Notes: generated from the letters alone by a model not told the origin. A stretch of DNA of 64,000 bases from Limimaricola pyoseonensis (GCF_900102015.1 NZ_FNAT01000005.1:111273-175272); one strand, 5' to 3'. Counted from the first letter of the stretch, positions 1 to 10,500 are shown. A program made the numbers and translations.

Positions 1-1182
1 GAAGGCCGCGTCGAAGAAGGGCGGCCCGACCGAGAGCACCCGGCCGAAGGCCATCTCCGCCACCAGCGGCCAGACCGTGCCGACGAAGACCACCAGCGCC
101 GCGACGGCCAGAAGCACGTTGTTGGCCACCAGCGCGCTTTCGCGGCTCAGGAGCCCGAACACGCCCTTGGCCTCCATCGCATGCGCCCGCGCGGCATAGA
201 GCGTCAGCGCGCCGCCGGTGAAGACGGCGAGGATGGCGAGGATGAACACGCCCCGCTCGGGGTCGTTGGCGAAGGCATGCACGCTCGTCAACACGCCCGA
301 GCGGACGATGAAGGTGCCCAAGAGCGAGAAGCTGAAGGCGATGATCGCGAGAAGCACGGTCCAGCTCTTCAGCGCCTCGCGCTTCTCGGTGACGATGGCC
401 GAGTGCAGCAGCGCGGCGGCGAAGAGCCAAGGCATGAAGCTCGCGTTCTCGACCGGGTCCCAGAACCAGAAGCCGCCCCAGCCCAACTCGTAATAGGCCC
501 ACCACGAGCCCAGGGCGATGCCGATGGTCAGAAACAGCCAGGCCGCCAGCGTCCAGGGCCGCACCCAGCGCGCCCATGCGGCGTCGACCCGGCCCTCGAT
601 CAGCGCGGCCACCGCGAAGGAGAAGGCCATCGAGAGGCCGACATAGCCGAGGTAGAGAAACGGCGGGTGGAAGGCGAGGCCGGGGTCCTGCAGGAGCGGG
701 TTCAGGTCGCGCCCGTCGAAGGGCGGCACCTCGACCCTGAGGAACGGGTTCGAGGTGAAGAGCATGAAGGCGAAGAAGGCGACGCCGATCGCGCCCTGCA
801 CCGAGAGCACGCGCGCGCGCAGCCGCTCGGGCAGGTTGCCGCCGAACCATGCGGCCGCCGCGCCGAAGCCCGACAGGATCAGCAGCCACAGCAGCAAGGA
901 GCCCTCGTGATTGCCCCAGACGCCGCTGATCTTGTAGATCATCGGTTTCAGCGAATGCGAGTTCGCCACCACCAGCGCCACCGAGAAATCCGAGGTGACG
1001 AAGGCCACGGTCAGCGCCGCGAAGGCGAAGCCGGTGCACAGGAACTGCGCCGTGGCGGCGGGTTCGGCCACCGCCATCCAGGCGCGCCAGCCCTTCTGCG
1101 CGCCGACCATCGGGACCACCATCTGCACGATGGCGGTGACGAAGCCCAGAATCAGGGCGAAATGTCCAAGCTCTACCAGCAT
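1..1182 (-). CDS. ccmF: CcmF, cytochrome c heme lyase subunit (partial, C-terminus beyond window)
   Basis: CcmF is the membrane core of the System I heme lyase that takes heme from holo-CcmE and joins it to apocytochrome c in the periplasm. The 394 visible residues are strongly hydrophobic and carry the tryptophan-rich WWD-type segment of the family: GVWGNHEGS near residue 89 and [20 protein letters not shown] in the middle. Many transmembrane helices follow. The ATG at 1182 opens MLVELGHF, the usual N-terminus for this family. The frame is open to base 1, so the C-terminal part is missing only because of the window edge. It is the last visible gene of a minus-strand run argC-ccmE-endolysin-holin-ccmF, starting 57 bases after the holin gene. 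The separation of ccmE from ccmF by two phage-type lysis genes is the odd feature. Family assignment is very secure. Confidence 0.96.
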   Translation of the reverse strand, partial: MLVELGHFALILGFVTAIVQMVVPMVGAQKGWRAWMAVAEPAATAQFLCTGFAFAALTVAFVTSDFSVALVVANSHSLKPMIYKISGVWGNHEGSLLLWLLILSGFGAAAAWFGGNLPERLRARVLSVQGAIGVAFFAFMLFTSNPFLRVEVPPFDGRDLNPLLQDPGLAFHPPFLYLGYVGLSMAFSFAVAALIEGRVDAAWARWVRPWTLAAWLFLTIGIALGSWWAYYELGWGGFWFWDPVENASFMPWLFAAALLHSAIVTEKREALKSWTVLLAIIAFSFSLLGTFIVRSGVLTSVHAFANDPERGVFILAILAVFTGGALTLYAARAHAMEAKGVFGLLSRESALVANNVLLAVAALVVFVGTVWPLVAEMAFGRVLSVGPPFFDAAF

Positions 1183-1239
1183 GTCTTCTCTCTATCCGAT
1201 CCCCGTCCGACCCGCCATCGGGCGGAACGGGACAGGGTG

Positions 1240-1773
1240 TCACGGCTGCGTGCGGCGCCAGTCCTCGAGCGCGGCGTTGGGGTCGGGCGTGGCGGTCGTC
1301 GCCGGCCCGGCGCGCGGGCGCGGGCCGGGCGGCGCGGGCGCCTGCGCCAGCGCCGCGACGACGGCGCGCTCGAAGCCCTGTCCATGCGCCTGCATCCGGG
1401 CGCCGAAATAGAAGCTGACGATCGCCCCCATCAGCCACCACAGCGGCTCGGGCACCAGCGCGAGGCCGGCCATCCGTTCGGAGAACCACGCCGGGTCGGC
1501 CATCGCCGCGCCGATCAGCCCGAGCGTGCCGAAGGCCATCATCGGGCGCGGTAGCCGGTTCAGCCCGTCGATGAAGCGGTCCCAGCCCCCGCGCCGCTCG
1601 CGCGCCATCTCGGCCGCGAACTGCGCCAGCACGCGGGCGCGATGCTCCGCCGCCCGCCCCGCCCCGGCCTCGGCGTTCTCGCGGAAGACCTCGACCGTCT
1701 CGGCCACCACGTTGCGCCGCTCTCCGAAGAGCGCGCCGAAGACGCTGCCGATCACCCCGCCGATCATCCCCAT
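1240..1773 (-). CDS. GTA-type holin (3-TM holin family)
   Basis: A 177-residue protein with a hydrophobic N-terminal helix (about 1-17), a charged amphipathic stretch (about 18-65), and two further membrane segments around residues 77-95 and 105-125. A basic, proline-rich C-terminal tail follows. This layout and the GARMQ stretch after the last helix match the 3-TM holin family found with Rhodobacterales gene transfer agents. Holins make holes in the inner membrane so that an endolysin can reach the wall. The start overlaps the end of the upstream GH108 endolysin gene by 10 bases, so the two are co-translated. The pair resembles the RcGTA lysis locus, which in Rhodobacter capsulatus lies away from the GTA structural cluster. 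No head, tail or packaging genes are present here. Family call is from recognition, not search. Confidence 0.8.
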   Translation of the reverse strand: MGMIGGVIGSVFGALFGERRNVVAETVEVFRENAEAGAGRAAEHRARVLAQFAAEMARERRGGWDRFIDGLNRLPRPMMAFGTLGLIGAAMADPAWFSERMAGLALVPEPLWWLMGAIVSFYFGARMQAHGQGFERAVVAALAQAPAPPGPRPRAGPATTATPDPNAALEDWRRTQP

Positions 1774-2375
1774 GACGCCACCCTCTCGCGATGCTCGGCC
1801 TCGCTCAGATGGTAGCGCGGCGATATGAACTCCTCGGCCCGGCGGATCCAGCCGCCCTTGCCGCCGTCACGGGCGCGCGCGTATTTGCGGCTCCTGGGGC
1901 GGCGGTCGGCGAGGCGGTAGTACCAGTTGCGCCGGGCGATGCCGTAGGCGTCGGCGAAATGCTCGGGCGCGGCCTGCTGCGCGCGCGCGGCCGCGGCGAT
2001 GGTCTGCGGGCCGATGATGCCGTCGACCGCGATCTCGATCCGCATGTCGCGCAAGAGCCGTTGCAGGATCTTCACCGCGTTGGCGCCGGCATTGACATAC
2101 ATGTCGAAGACCGAAGGCCGGAGCGGTTCGGGCAGCGCGTCGATGCGCGGGCGGCGGTAGTAGTGCTCGATGAAGATCTCGACCGCCTGATCGGGCGTCA
2201 GCGCCTTCACGTCGGCCTCGGTGACGCGCCCGTCGCCGTCGAGGTCGCGCCCGAGGCGGCGCAGCGTGCCCAGCGTCACGCCGTGCTTGGTCGCCCCGCC
2301 GGGATCGTCCGGGTCGTTCACGTAGCCGCCCTCTCGGGCGACGATCGCCTCGGCGATCTCTCTCACGCTCTGCAT
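1764..2375 (-). CDS. GH108 peptidoglycan hydrolase (GTA/phage-type endolysin)
   Basis: A 203-residue glycoside hydrolase family 108 muramidase that would cut the glycan strands of peptidoglycan. The N-terminal motif AREGGYVNDPDDPGGATKHG (about residues 13-32) holds the family's catalytic glutamate in EGGY. The following DGDGRVTEADV looks like a small EF-hand-like loop. A C-terminal peptidoglycan-binding part includes DGIIGPQT and the RNWYYRLA segment. There is no signal peptide, so it needs the neighbouring holin for export. A purine-rich AAGGGGG sits before the ATG at 2375, and the gene begins 45 bases after ccmE ends. Its position suggests co-transcription with the ccm genes, although a separate promoter in the 45-base gap cannot be excluded. 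Likely role: lysis for release of gene transfer agent particles. Confidence 0.86.
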   Translation of the reverse strand: MQSVREIAEAIVAREGGYVNDPDDPGGATKHGVTLGTLRRLGRDLDGDGRVTEADVKALTPDQAVEIFIEHYYRRPRIDALPEPLRPSVFDMYVNAGANAVKILQRLLRDMRIEIAVDGIIGPQTIAAAARAQQAAPEHFADAYGIARRNWYYRLADRRPRSRKYARARDGGKGGWIRRAEEFISPRYHLSEAEHRERVASWG

Positions 2376-2420
2376 TCCAGCCCCCTTTCGCCAGCCGCGG
2401 GGAAGACTGTCACAAGGAGG

Positions 2421-2879
2421 TTAATCCGCCGCTGCGGCAGCGTCCGGTGCCCGGTAGACGCCCTGCTCCTCGAGCGCGTCGATCACCTCTTTCGGCATGT
2501 AGCTCTCGTCGTGCTTGGCGAGGATCTCGACCGCCTCGAAACGCTCGCCGGTCCAGCGCCCCTGCCCGACCATGCCCTGCCCTTCCTCGAAGAGGTCCGG
2601 CAGGATGCCGGTATAGGTCACGGGCACGCTGGCGCCGCCATCAGTGACGTTGAAGCGCACCGTCTCGCTTTCGCCGCGCACGAGGCTGTCGGGCTCGACG
2701 AGCCCGCCGATGCGGAACACCTCGTTTGGCGCCGGGGGCTCGGAGAGCACCTGGCTCGGCGAGCGGAAGTAGTTGATCCCATCGCGCATCGCGTAGCCGA
2801 TGATCGCGGTCGCCAGCGCCAGCGCCACGGCAGCGAGCAGGATCACCTGCACGCGGCGGGTCTTCTTCAGGCTGCGCAT
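2421..2879 (-). CDS. ccmE: CcmE, periplasmic heme chaperone
   Basis: CcmE carries heme covalently bound to a histidine in the periplasm and passes it to the CcmF/H lyase. The 152-residue protein has a basic N-terminus followed by one membrane anchor (about residues 11-29), then an OB-fold beta barrel. The heme-binding motif AKHDESYMP contains the covalent ligand His123 and the coordinating Tyr127. Length is usual for the family. The ATG at 2879 shares ATGA with the argC stop codon, so the two are translationally coupled. Coupling of arginine synthesis to cytochrome maturation looks positional rather than functional. The C-terminal tail is alanine-rich and probably disordered. Confidence 0.96.
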   Translation of the reverse strand: MRSLKKTRRVQVILLAAVALALATAIIGYAMRDGINYFRSPSQVLSEPPAPNEVFRIGGLVEPDSLVRGESETVRFNVTDGGASVPVTYTGILPDLFEEGQGMVGQGRWTGERFEAVEILAKHDESYMPKEVIDALEEQGVYRAPDAAAAAD

Positions 2880-3907
2880 CAGGGGAACACCGGGGCCAGC
2901 ATCAGCCCCTCGGTCTCAGGCAGGCCGAGCATCAGGTTGGCGTTCTGCAGCGCCTGGCCCGAGGAGCCCTTGCACAGGTTGTCGAGCGTCGAGACCACCA
3001 GCGTGCGGCCCGAGACCCGGTCGCCCGCGACGCCCAGATGGCAGAAGTTCGAGCCCTGCACGTGGCTCATCCCCGGCAGCTTGCCGAAGGGCAGCACCCG
3101 CAGGAAGGGCTCCGTTGCGTAGCGCGACGCGAGCGCCTCGTGCACGGCCTGCGGGTCGCCCTTGACGTAGCAGGAGGCGAGGATGCCGCGGTTCACCGGC
3201 ACCAGATGCGGGGTGAAGAGGATGCGCACGTCGCGACCGGCGATCTGGCTGAACTCCTGGTCGAACTCGCCGAGGTGGCGGTGGGTGCCGCCGGCGGAAT
3301 AGGCCAGCACGTCCTCGCTCCGCTCGGAGAACAGCATGTTCTCCTTGAGCGAGCGGCCGGCGCCCGAGACGCCGTTCTTCAGGTCGCAGACGATGTCGTC
3401 GAGATCGATGAGCCCCGCCTCGATCAGCGGGCGCAGCGCGAACTGCACGGTGGCGGCGTTGCACCCCGTTCCGGCGACCAGCCGGGCGGCGCGGATCTCG
3501 TCGCGGTAGAACTCGGTCAGGCCGTAGACGGCCTCTTCCTGCAGATCCATCGCGGCGTGGGGCTTGCCGTACCACTTTTCGTATTCGCCGTCGTTCCTGA
3601 GCCGGAAATCGGCGGAGAGGTCGACGATCTTCAGGTCGCGCGGCAGGTCCTTGATCACCGCCTGGCTCATCGCGTGCGGCAGGGCGCAGAAGGCGATGTC
3701 GATCTTCGAGAAGTCGATCTCCTCGATCTTGCACAGCGGCGGCAGCTCGAGATGGCCGAGATGCGGGAAGACATCGCCCATCGCCATGCCGGCCTTGCGG
3801 TCGCCCGACAGCGCCGCGATCCCGATCCCCGGATGGGTCGCGATCAGGCGGACGAGCTCGGCCCCGGTGTAACCGGAAGCCCCGAGGATGGCGGCGGAAT
3901 GGGTCAT
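2879..3907 (-). CDS. argC: N-acetyl-gamma-glutamyl-phosphate reductase
   Basis: ArgC reduces N-acetylglutamyl-5-phosphate to the semialdehyde with NADPH, the third step of arginine synthesis, in the cytoplasm. The 342-residue protein begins with the nucleotide-binding loop [10 protein letters not shown]. It has the family motif LSADFRL near residue 98 and the active-site cysteine Cys149 in AGTGCNAAT. The final part carries the conserved [10 protein letters not shown] dehydrogenase signature. The length and the GCNA form of the active site are those of the long ArgC type. The gene starts at the ATG at 3907 and heads the visible argC-ccmE-lysis-ccmF series. The 137 bases upstream, before murI, hold two tandem hairpins. 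Confidence 0.97.
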   Translation of the reverse strand: MTHSAAILGASGYTGAELVRLIATHPGIGIAALSGDRKAGMAMGDVFPHLGHLELPPLCKIEEIDFSKIDIAFCALPHAMSQAVIKDLPRDLKIVDLSADFRLRNDGEYEKWYGKPHAAMDLQEEAVYGLTEFYRDEIRAARLVAGTGCNAATVQFALRPLIEAGLIDLDDIVCDLKNGVSGAGRSLKENMLFSERSEDVLAYSAGGTHRHLGEFDQEFSQIAGRDVRILFTPHLVPVNRGILASCYVKGDPQAVHEALASRYATEPFLRVLPFGKLPGMSHVQGSNFCHLGVAGDRVSGRTLVVSTLDNLCKGSSGQALQNANLMLGLPETEGLMLAPVFP

Positions 3908-4005
3908 GTCACGGCTCCTGTCGGCCTGTCAGATGGGGAGCGAAGCGGCCCGGCACCAGAGGCGCGCGGGCCGGAAACGCCGCGGCATCGGGCCGCTGTC
4001 ATCAT

Positions 4006-4052
4006 GGGCGCGGCGTCACGCCGCTGGTATCGTGGGCGCGGCGTCACGCCGC
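4006..4052. repeat. Two tandem 19-base hairpin-forming repeats at the murI 3' end
   Basis: The 19-base unit GGGCGCGGCGTCACGCCGC occurs at 4006-4024 and again at 4034-4052, 28 bases apart. Each copy contains the near-palindrome GCGGCG-TCA-CGCCGC and can form a six-pair hairpin. The second copy overlaps the murI stop codon (4044-4046). They may serve as a terminator for murI, but no T-run follows, so the role is unclear. Confidence 0.5.
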
Positions 4053-4856
4053 GACGAACTCGATGCGGCGGCGCAGGAACTGGGTCGCGCGGTTCGAGAC
4101 GTTCTTGGGGTTGCCGGTGGTGAGGAACGCGCTCTCGGTGCCGGGGCCGCGCATCTCGGGCCGGCGCTCGAGATAGTCGGCGAGGCTCTCGGCCACGAGG
4201 CTGGCCTGGCTGAACACCTTGACCTCCGGGCCGAGCGCATCCTGGAACACCTCTTCCATCAGCGGGTAATGGGTGCAGCCCAGCACCGCCGCGTCGGGGT
4301 TCGGCATCTTGCGCTTGAGCGCGTCGACATGGCTGCGCACCAGCGCGTCGGCGAGGATCATGTCGCCCTCCTCGATCGCGTCGACCACGCCGCCACAGGC
4401 CTGCGCCTCGACGTCGACGCCGATGGCGCGGAACGCCAGCTCGCGCTGGAAGGCGCGGCTCCGCACCGTGGCAGGGGTGGCGAAGAGCGCGACATGCTTC
4501 ACGCCCACTTCCCGCGGCGGCGAGTTGTCGCCCCAGTGCCGCTCGGTCAGCGCCTCGATCAGCGGCACGAAGACGCCCAGCACCCGCTTGCCCTGCGGCA
4601 CCCAGCCCTCCTGCATCCGCCGGAGCGCGGCGGCCGAAGCCGTGTTGCAGGCCAGGATCACCAGGTCGCAGCCGGCGTCGAACAGCCGCTCGGTGGCGCG
4701 GGTGGTCAGGTCGAAGATGTCGTCGGCGGTGCGCACGCCGTAGGGCGCGTGCGCGTTGTCGCCGTAATAGACCAGCGGCACCTCCGGCAGGCGTTTCGCC
4801 ACGGCGTCCAGCACCGTCAGGCCGCCCAGCCCGCTATCGAAGATCCCGACCGCCAT
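4044..4856 (-). CDS. murI: Glutamate racemase
   Basis: MurI interconverts L- and D-glutamate with two cysteines, supplying D-glutamate for peptidoglycan stem peptides. The 270-residue protein starts with the signature [15 protein letters not shown]. It has the first catalytic cysteine Cys70 in ACNTAS and the second, Cys194, in GCTHYPL. The open frame extends 92 codons upstream to 5132, but that extension is arginine/proline-rich and unlike the family. The ATG at 4856 gives a normal N-terminus. It is divergent from the LysR gene at 5190. Function is secure; start is well supported by family length. Confidence 0.96.
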   Translation of the reverse strand: MAVGIFDSGLGGLTVLDAVAKRLPEVPLVYYGDNAHAPYGVRTADDIFDLTTRATERLFDAGCDLVILACNTASAAALRRMQEGWVPQGKRVLGVFVPLIEALTERHWGDNSPPREVGVKHVALFATPATVRSRAFQRELAFRAIGVDVEAQACGGVVDAIEEGDMILADALVRSHVDALKRKMPNPDAAVLGCTHYPLMEEVFQDALGPEVKVFSQASLVAESLADYLERRPEMRGPGTESAFLTTGNPKNVSNRATQFLRRRIEFVAA

Positions 4857-5189
4857 CGCGCACCCCGTGTCCTGTTGCGTTCCTCCCCCCCCATTGGGGG
4901 TCGGTCCAGCCTTAAGGGGCTTTGGCGGGGAAATCCATCGGCCGCGGCGCGACTTGGCGGTCTCGGGCCCGGGATCGTCCGCCGCCCCCGGCCGGCGCGG
5001 CCCCGGCGCCGCCCGCGCCGGGTGCGACCCGGCGTCCCGGCGGTCAGAAAATGACCAATTTTCATATTTAGCCGCTATGGTATGGCCATAAGCGCTGGCG
5101 CCGACGCGGAAAACCGCGCAGGCGCTTTGCAAGGCAGCCGCCGCAGCCTAGTTGCGCGGCGCGACGACACGGACGGGATTGGACAGCAC
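4857..5189. promoter_or_regulatory. Divergent murI / LysR intergenic region with a 17-bp palindrome
   Basis: These 333 bases hold no gene. The half nearest murI is GC-rich, while 5044-5092 is a distinctly AT-richer patch that probably holds promoters. Within it, GAAAAT-GACCA-ATTTTC (5047-5063) is a perfect inverted repeat with 6-base arms, and TATGGCCATA follows closely. Location in front of a LysR-type gene makes this a reasonable site for autoregulation. No clear -35/-10 pair was assigned. Confidence 0.4.
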
Positions 5190-6095
5190 ATGGACTGGGA
5201 CAAGCTGCGCATCTTTCACGCGGTCGCGGATGCCGGCAGCCTCACCCACGCGGGCGATTCGCTGCATCTGAGCCAGTCGGCGGTCAGCCGGCAGATCCGC
5301 GCGCTGGAGGAACAGCTCAACACCACGCTGTTCCATCGCCACGCGCGCGGGCTGATCCTGACCGAGCAGGGCGAGCTCCTGTTCGACGCGACGCGGGCGA
5401 TGACCAAGCGGCTCGACGCCGCCGCCGCGCGCATCCGCGACAGCGAGGAGGAGGTGTTCGGCGAGCTGCGGGTGACGACGCCGATCGGCTTCGGCACGCT
5501 GTGGCTGGCGCCGCGCATGCGCAAGCTCTACGAGAGCTACCCCAACCTGAAGATCGACCTGATCCTCGAGGAGCGGGTGCTCGACCTGCCGATGCGCGAG
5601 GCCGACGTGGCGATCCGGATGAAGGAGCCGAGCCAGGCCGACCTGATCCGCAAGCGGCTGATGAGCGTGAAGATGCGGCTCTACGCCACCCGCTCCTATC
5701 TCGAGAAGGCCGGCGCGCTCGAGACGCTCGAGGATTTCGAGAACCACCGGCTGGTCTGCCAGAACCCCAGCTCGGCGCAGGTCTCGGCCGGGGCCGCGAT
5801 GGTGCAGGAGCTGATGAGCTACAACATCCCCTCGCTGCTCACGGTGAACAACTATTTCGGCGTGCTGCAGGCGGTGCTGAACGATCTCGGCGTCGGCGTG
5901 CTGCCCGACTACCTGCCGCAGCACTTCCCCTCGCTCGAGCGGGTTTTGCCCGAGGTGGAGTCGGGCGACGTGCCGGTGTTCCTCGCCTATCCCGAGGAGC
6001 TCAGGCAGTCCAAGCGCGTCGCCGCCTTCCGCGACTTCGTGCAGGAGGAGGTGCAGGCGCATCGCCGTCGTCTTCGCGAACAGCGCGAAAATTAG
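5190..6095 (+). CDS. LysR-family transcriptional regulator
   Basis: A 301-residue LysR-type regulator. An N-terminal winged helix-turn-helix (about residues 1-60) carries the typical LSQSAVSRQIRALEEQL recognition stretch. From about residue 88 there is a periplasmic-binding-protein-like effector domain (GELRVTTPIGFGTLWLAPRM, then ADVAIRM). The ATG at 5190 gives the standard MDWDKLRIFHAVADAGS start; the frame is open 36 codons further upstream but without family likeness. The gene is divergent from murI and followed by a stretch with a strong terminator. The neighbouring glyoxalase-fold gene does not identify its target, and the effector is unknown. Confidence 0.9.
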   Translation: MDWDKLRIFHAVADAGSLTHAGDSLHLSQSAVSRQIRALEEQLNTTLFHRHARGLILTEQGELLFDATRAMTKRLDAAAARIRDSEEEVFGELRVTTPIGFGTLWLAPRMRKLYESYPNLKIDLILEERVLDLPMREADVAIRMKEPSQADLIRKRLMSVKMRLYATRSYLEKAGALETLEDFENHRLVCQNPSSAQVSAGAAMVQELMSYNIPSLLTVNNYFGVLQAVLNDLGVGVLPDYLPQHFPSLERVLPEVESGDVPVFLAYPEELRQSKRVAAFRDFVQEEVQAHRRRLREQREN

Positions 6096-6170
6096 GCAGA
6101 CGCCCCCGAAACCGCTCAATCGCAAGACATGCGTCGGGCGCATGGCGGGCTTGCCCCCATGTCAGGGGTT

Positions 6171-6291
6171 TTGAACTTGATCGTTCACTTACTGCCCACT
6201 ATTTCACCTTTCGAAGCCGATGCTGCTTTGCGGCGCATCGCTTCATACCTCCCTGTTGGACTTGCCGGGCCTGTGTGCCCGGCTTTTTTTT
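6171..6291 (+). ncRNA. Candidate small RNA ending in a strong intrinsic terminator
   Basis: After the LysR stop codon there is an unusually AT-rich noncoding stretch with an sRNA-like layout. First, a hairpin with stem CGATGC (6218-6223) / GCATCG (6235-6240). Next, an apparently unpaired stretch carrying ACCTCCCT (6247-6254), complementary to Shine-Dalgarno sequences. Last, the stem GCCGGGC/GCCCGGC followed by eight T residues (6264-6291). A weak promoter is possible: TTGATC at 6177-6182 with TATTTC 17 bases later. Unpaired CCUCC motifs near the 3' end are common in alphaproteobacterial trans-acting sRNAs. The alternative is that this is only the long 3' UTR of the LysR gene. Confidence 0.38.
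6264..6291 (+). terminator. Rho-independent terminator
   Basis: Seven-pair GC stem GCCGGGC / GCCCGGC with a six-base loop, directly followed by eight T residues. This is the best-formed intrinsic terminator in the window and ends either the LysR transcript or the candidate sRNA. Confidence 0.88.
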
Positions 6292-6373
6292 GCCTCGCCT
6301 TTGGGCGCTGGCATCTTGCCTGACGTGCCGCCGCGGCGCAGGCTGAGGCCAGTTGCAGCAGGAGGGCGGCACC

Positions 6374-6763
6374 ATGCGGAATTTCGATCCGAAGTCCCTG
6401 CCGCCGCGCTTCGCCATGCCGGTGCCGATCTTCCGCATCTTCGACGAGGCGGTGGCGCGCGCCTTCTACGTCGATTTTCTCGAGTTCAAGGTGCGCTGGG
6501 AGCATCGCTTCGCCCCCGGCAAGCCGCTCTATGCCGAGATCGCGCGCGGCGGCGCGGTGCTGCATCTGAGTGGCCATCACGGCGACGCCTGCCCGGGTGC
6601 TGCCGCCTACCTGCCGGTCGAGGGGCTCGGCGCCTTCCGCGACGCGCTGCTGGCCAAGCGCCACCCCAACGCCCGCCCCGACATCGAGACCCGGCCTTGG
6701 GGCGACGAGATGATCGTGATCGACCCCTTCTCGAACCGGCTGCGCTTCTGCGAGGAGCGCTGA
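6374..6763 (+). CDS. Glyoxalase/bleomycin-resistance-fold protein
   Basis: A 129-residue single-domain protein of the vicinal oxygen chelate (glyoxalase/bleomycin resistance) superfamily. Typical features are the N-terminal [21 protein letters not shown], the central [12 protein letters not shown] strand, and the C-terminal [15 protein letters not shown]. The size matches the bleomycin-binding-type subgroup, which often binds a ligand as a dimer without catalysis. AGGAGGGC lies 7-10 bases before the ATG at 6374, which favours this start over an in-frame ATG seven codons upstream. It stands alone between a terminator and a membrane-protein gene. Substrate unknown. Confidence 0.82.
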   Translation: MRNFDPKSLPPRFAMPVPIFRIFDEAVARAFYVDFLEFKVRWEHRFAPGKPLYAEIARGGAVLHLSGHHGDACPGAAAYLPVEGLGAFRDALLAKRHPNARPDIETRPWGDEMIVIDPFSNRLRFCEER

Positions 6764-6885
6764 GCGCGGCTGCGGCCGCCGCGCCACGGCCCCCCGCTCA
6801 CCGGCCCGCCCCGGCTTGACCCGCAGGGCGGCTGCCCGGATCTTGGCCCGCAGCCCGTCCAACACCTGCCAGCGAGTGATCCGCC

Positions 6886-7413
6886 ATGCCCCGTCCGAAG
6901 ATCGCCGCGCGACTGGCCGAAAGCTATCCGGGGCTCGGCTTCCTGGCGGTGCTGCTTCTGACCGACGATCTGCGCCTCGCCGGCTGGACCGGCGCCATGC
7001 TGGCGCTGGCGCTCATGCTGTGGCTCGGCTGGCGCGGACGGAGGCCGGACACGATCGCGCTGGGCCTCAACCTCTTCACCCTGCTTTGCGCGCCGCTGGT
7101 CGAGACGCTCCACCTGCTCGGGCATGGCGCGCAGGGCCGGCTGCTGCTCGATCACCTGCGGCCGGCGCTGCTCGTCACCGTGGCGCTGACCGGGGCGGCG
7201 CTGACGCTGCTGACGCCCTCGGGCTTCGTCGGGCGGGCCGGCGCGGGCAGCCGGCGCGGTTCTCTGGCGCTGCTGCTCCTGGCCCTCGTCGCGGCGCTGC
7301 TGCTGGCGCGGCCGCCGGTCGCGGAGCTGCCGCTGAACGCCGCCGCGGCCCTGCTCGGCCTGTTCCTCGCGCGGCGCTGGATCGCCCGGCGGGCGGTCGG
7401 CGCGCCGGCCTGA
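6886..7413 (+). CDS. Multi-pass membrane protein of unknown function
   Basis: A 175-residue protein rich in leucine and alanine. Likely transmembrane segments lie at about residues 15-31, 34-50, 58-78, 88-108, 122-142 and 147-163, with short basic loops ([17 protein letters not shown]). I do not recognise the family. It starts 122 bases after the glyoxalase-fold gene and ends 80 bases before purL, on the same strand. The antisense and third frames are also open, as is common at this GC content, but the hydrophobic pattern with positive-inside loops argues that this frame is real. Confidence 0.62.
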   Translation: MPRPKIAARLAESYPGLGFLAVLLLTDDLRLAGWTGAMLALALMLWLGWRGRRPDTIALGLNLFTLLCAPLVETLHLLGHGAQGRLLLDHLRPALLVTVALTGAALTLLTPSGFVGRAGAGSRRGSLALLLLALVAALLLARPPVAELPLNAAAALLGLFLARRWIARRAVGAPA

Positions 7414-7493
7414 GGGACGGCCCGCGTCGAAACCCGCTTTCCCCTGCGGCGTCGCGGCGCTATGACGCGCGCGACCAGCAGGAGAGCCCCCGC

Positions 7494-9683
<2,190 letters not shown>

Positions 9684-9765
9684 GCCGCTGCCCCGGCGGC
9701 GGCCTTGCGTGCCGCCGGGGCGCCGCCTACATCTTGGGCAAGGAAACAGGCGAGGACGACCCCAC

Positions 9766-10008
9766 ATGGCGATGAGCGCGCAGGAAATCGAGGATCTGCT
9801 CCGCGAGACCTTTCCCGAGGCGAAGATCTCCATCACCGACCTCGCCGGTGACGGCAATCACTACGCTGCCGAAGTGATCGACGAAAGCTTCCGCGGCAAG
9901 AACCGCGTGCAGCAGCAGCGCGCCGTCTACGCCGCGCTCAAGGGCCGGATGGACGGCCCCGCGGGCGAGCTGCACGCGCTGGCGCTGACCACCAAGGCGC
10001 CGGACTGA
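9766..10008 (+). CDS. BolA-family protein
   Basis: An 80-residue BolA-like protein of the BolA2/IbaG type, partner of monothiol glutaredoxins in iron-sulfur cluster and iron regulation. The conserved core is GDGNHYAAEVIDESF followed by RVQQQRAVYAAL. The histidine in GNHY and the one near the C-terminus (LHALAL) are placed as in cluster-binding BolA proteins. ATG codons at 9766 and 9772 are both possible starts. The gene lies 82 bases after purL and 53 bases before grxD, so a purL-bolA-grxD transcript is likely. Adjacency to grxD supports the BolA-Grx heterodimer function. Confidence 0.93.
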   Translation: MAMSAQEIEDLLRETFPEAKISITDLAGDGNHYAAEVIDESFRGKNRVQQQRAVYAALKGRMDGPAGELHALALTTKAPD

Positions 10009-10061
10009 GCCACATCGCCGCGCGCCCCCGCGCGGCCCCCCAGACAGACCAGGAGACGACG

Positions 10062-10436
10062 ATGGCCGAGACCGCCGACGCCCAGACCCAGATCCGCGAC
10101 ACCGTGACCGGCACCGACGTGGTGCTGTTCATGAAGGGCACCAAGACCATGCCGCAATGCGGCTTCTCCAGCCGCGTCGCCGGCGTGCTGAACTTCATGG
10201 GCGTGGAGTACCAGGACGTGAACGTGCTGGCCGACGACGCGATCCGCCAGGGCATCAAGGACTACTCCGACTGGCCGACCATCCCGCAGCTCTACGTGAA
10301 GGGCGAGTTCGTGGGCGGCTGCGACATCATCACCGAGATGACGCTGTCGGGCGAGCTCGACCAGCTGTTCGAGCAGAACGGCGTGAGCTTCGACAAGGCC
10401 GCCGCAGAGAAGATCCGCGAGGCCAACAAGGGCTGA
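10062..10436 (+). CDS. grxD: Monothiol glutaredoxin GrxD
   Basis: A 124-residue monothiol glutaredoxin of the Grx4 class that binds and transfers [2Fe-2S] clusters with glutathione. The class-defining CGFS active site is at Cys33 in MPQCGFSS, preceded by MKGTKTMP. The glutathione-binding WPTIPQLYVKGEFVGGCDII stretch follows. A clear AGGAGACGACG precedes the ATG at 10062. Together with the adjacent BolA gene it forms the classical BolA-Grx pair. A 10-pair hairpin with a short T-tract (10462-10487) ends the transcript. Confidence 0.96.
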   Translation: MAETADAQTQIRDTVTGTDVVLFMKGTKTMPQCGFSSRVAGVLNFMGVEYQDVNVLADDAIRQGIKDYSDWPTIPQLYVKGEFVGGCDIITEMTLSGELDQLFEQNGVSFDKAAAEKIREANKG

Positions 10437-10461
10437 ACCGCCCCTGGCACCGCATGACGTA

Positions 10462-10487
10462 GGGCCGCGCCGCGAGGCGCGGCCCTT
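10462..10487 (+). terminator. Hairpin terminator after grxD
   Basis: Perfect 10-pair stem GGGCCGCGCC / GGCGCGGCCC closed by a GCGA tetraloop. Only two T residues follow, so termination may be weak. It sits between grxD and the convergent cupin gene and could act for both. Confidence 0.6.
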
Positions 10488-10500
10488 CGCATGTCCGGCG

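Noticed and set aside
1240-2375. Prophage remnant
   Set aside because: Only lysis genes are present, both intact and in compact operon spacing, with no integrase, attachment repeat or structural genes; a GTA lysis locus explains it better.
4857-5132. 92-codon N-terminal extension of murI
   Set aside because: Basic, proline-rich and unlike glutamate racemases; it also runs into the likely promoter region.
6816-7493. 226-codon N-terminal extension of purL
   Set aside because: Overlaps the membrane-protein gene in another frame and has no family likeness; the ATG at 7494 gives the normal PurL start.
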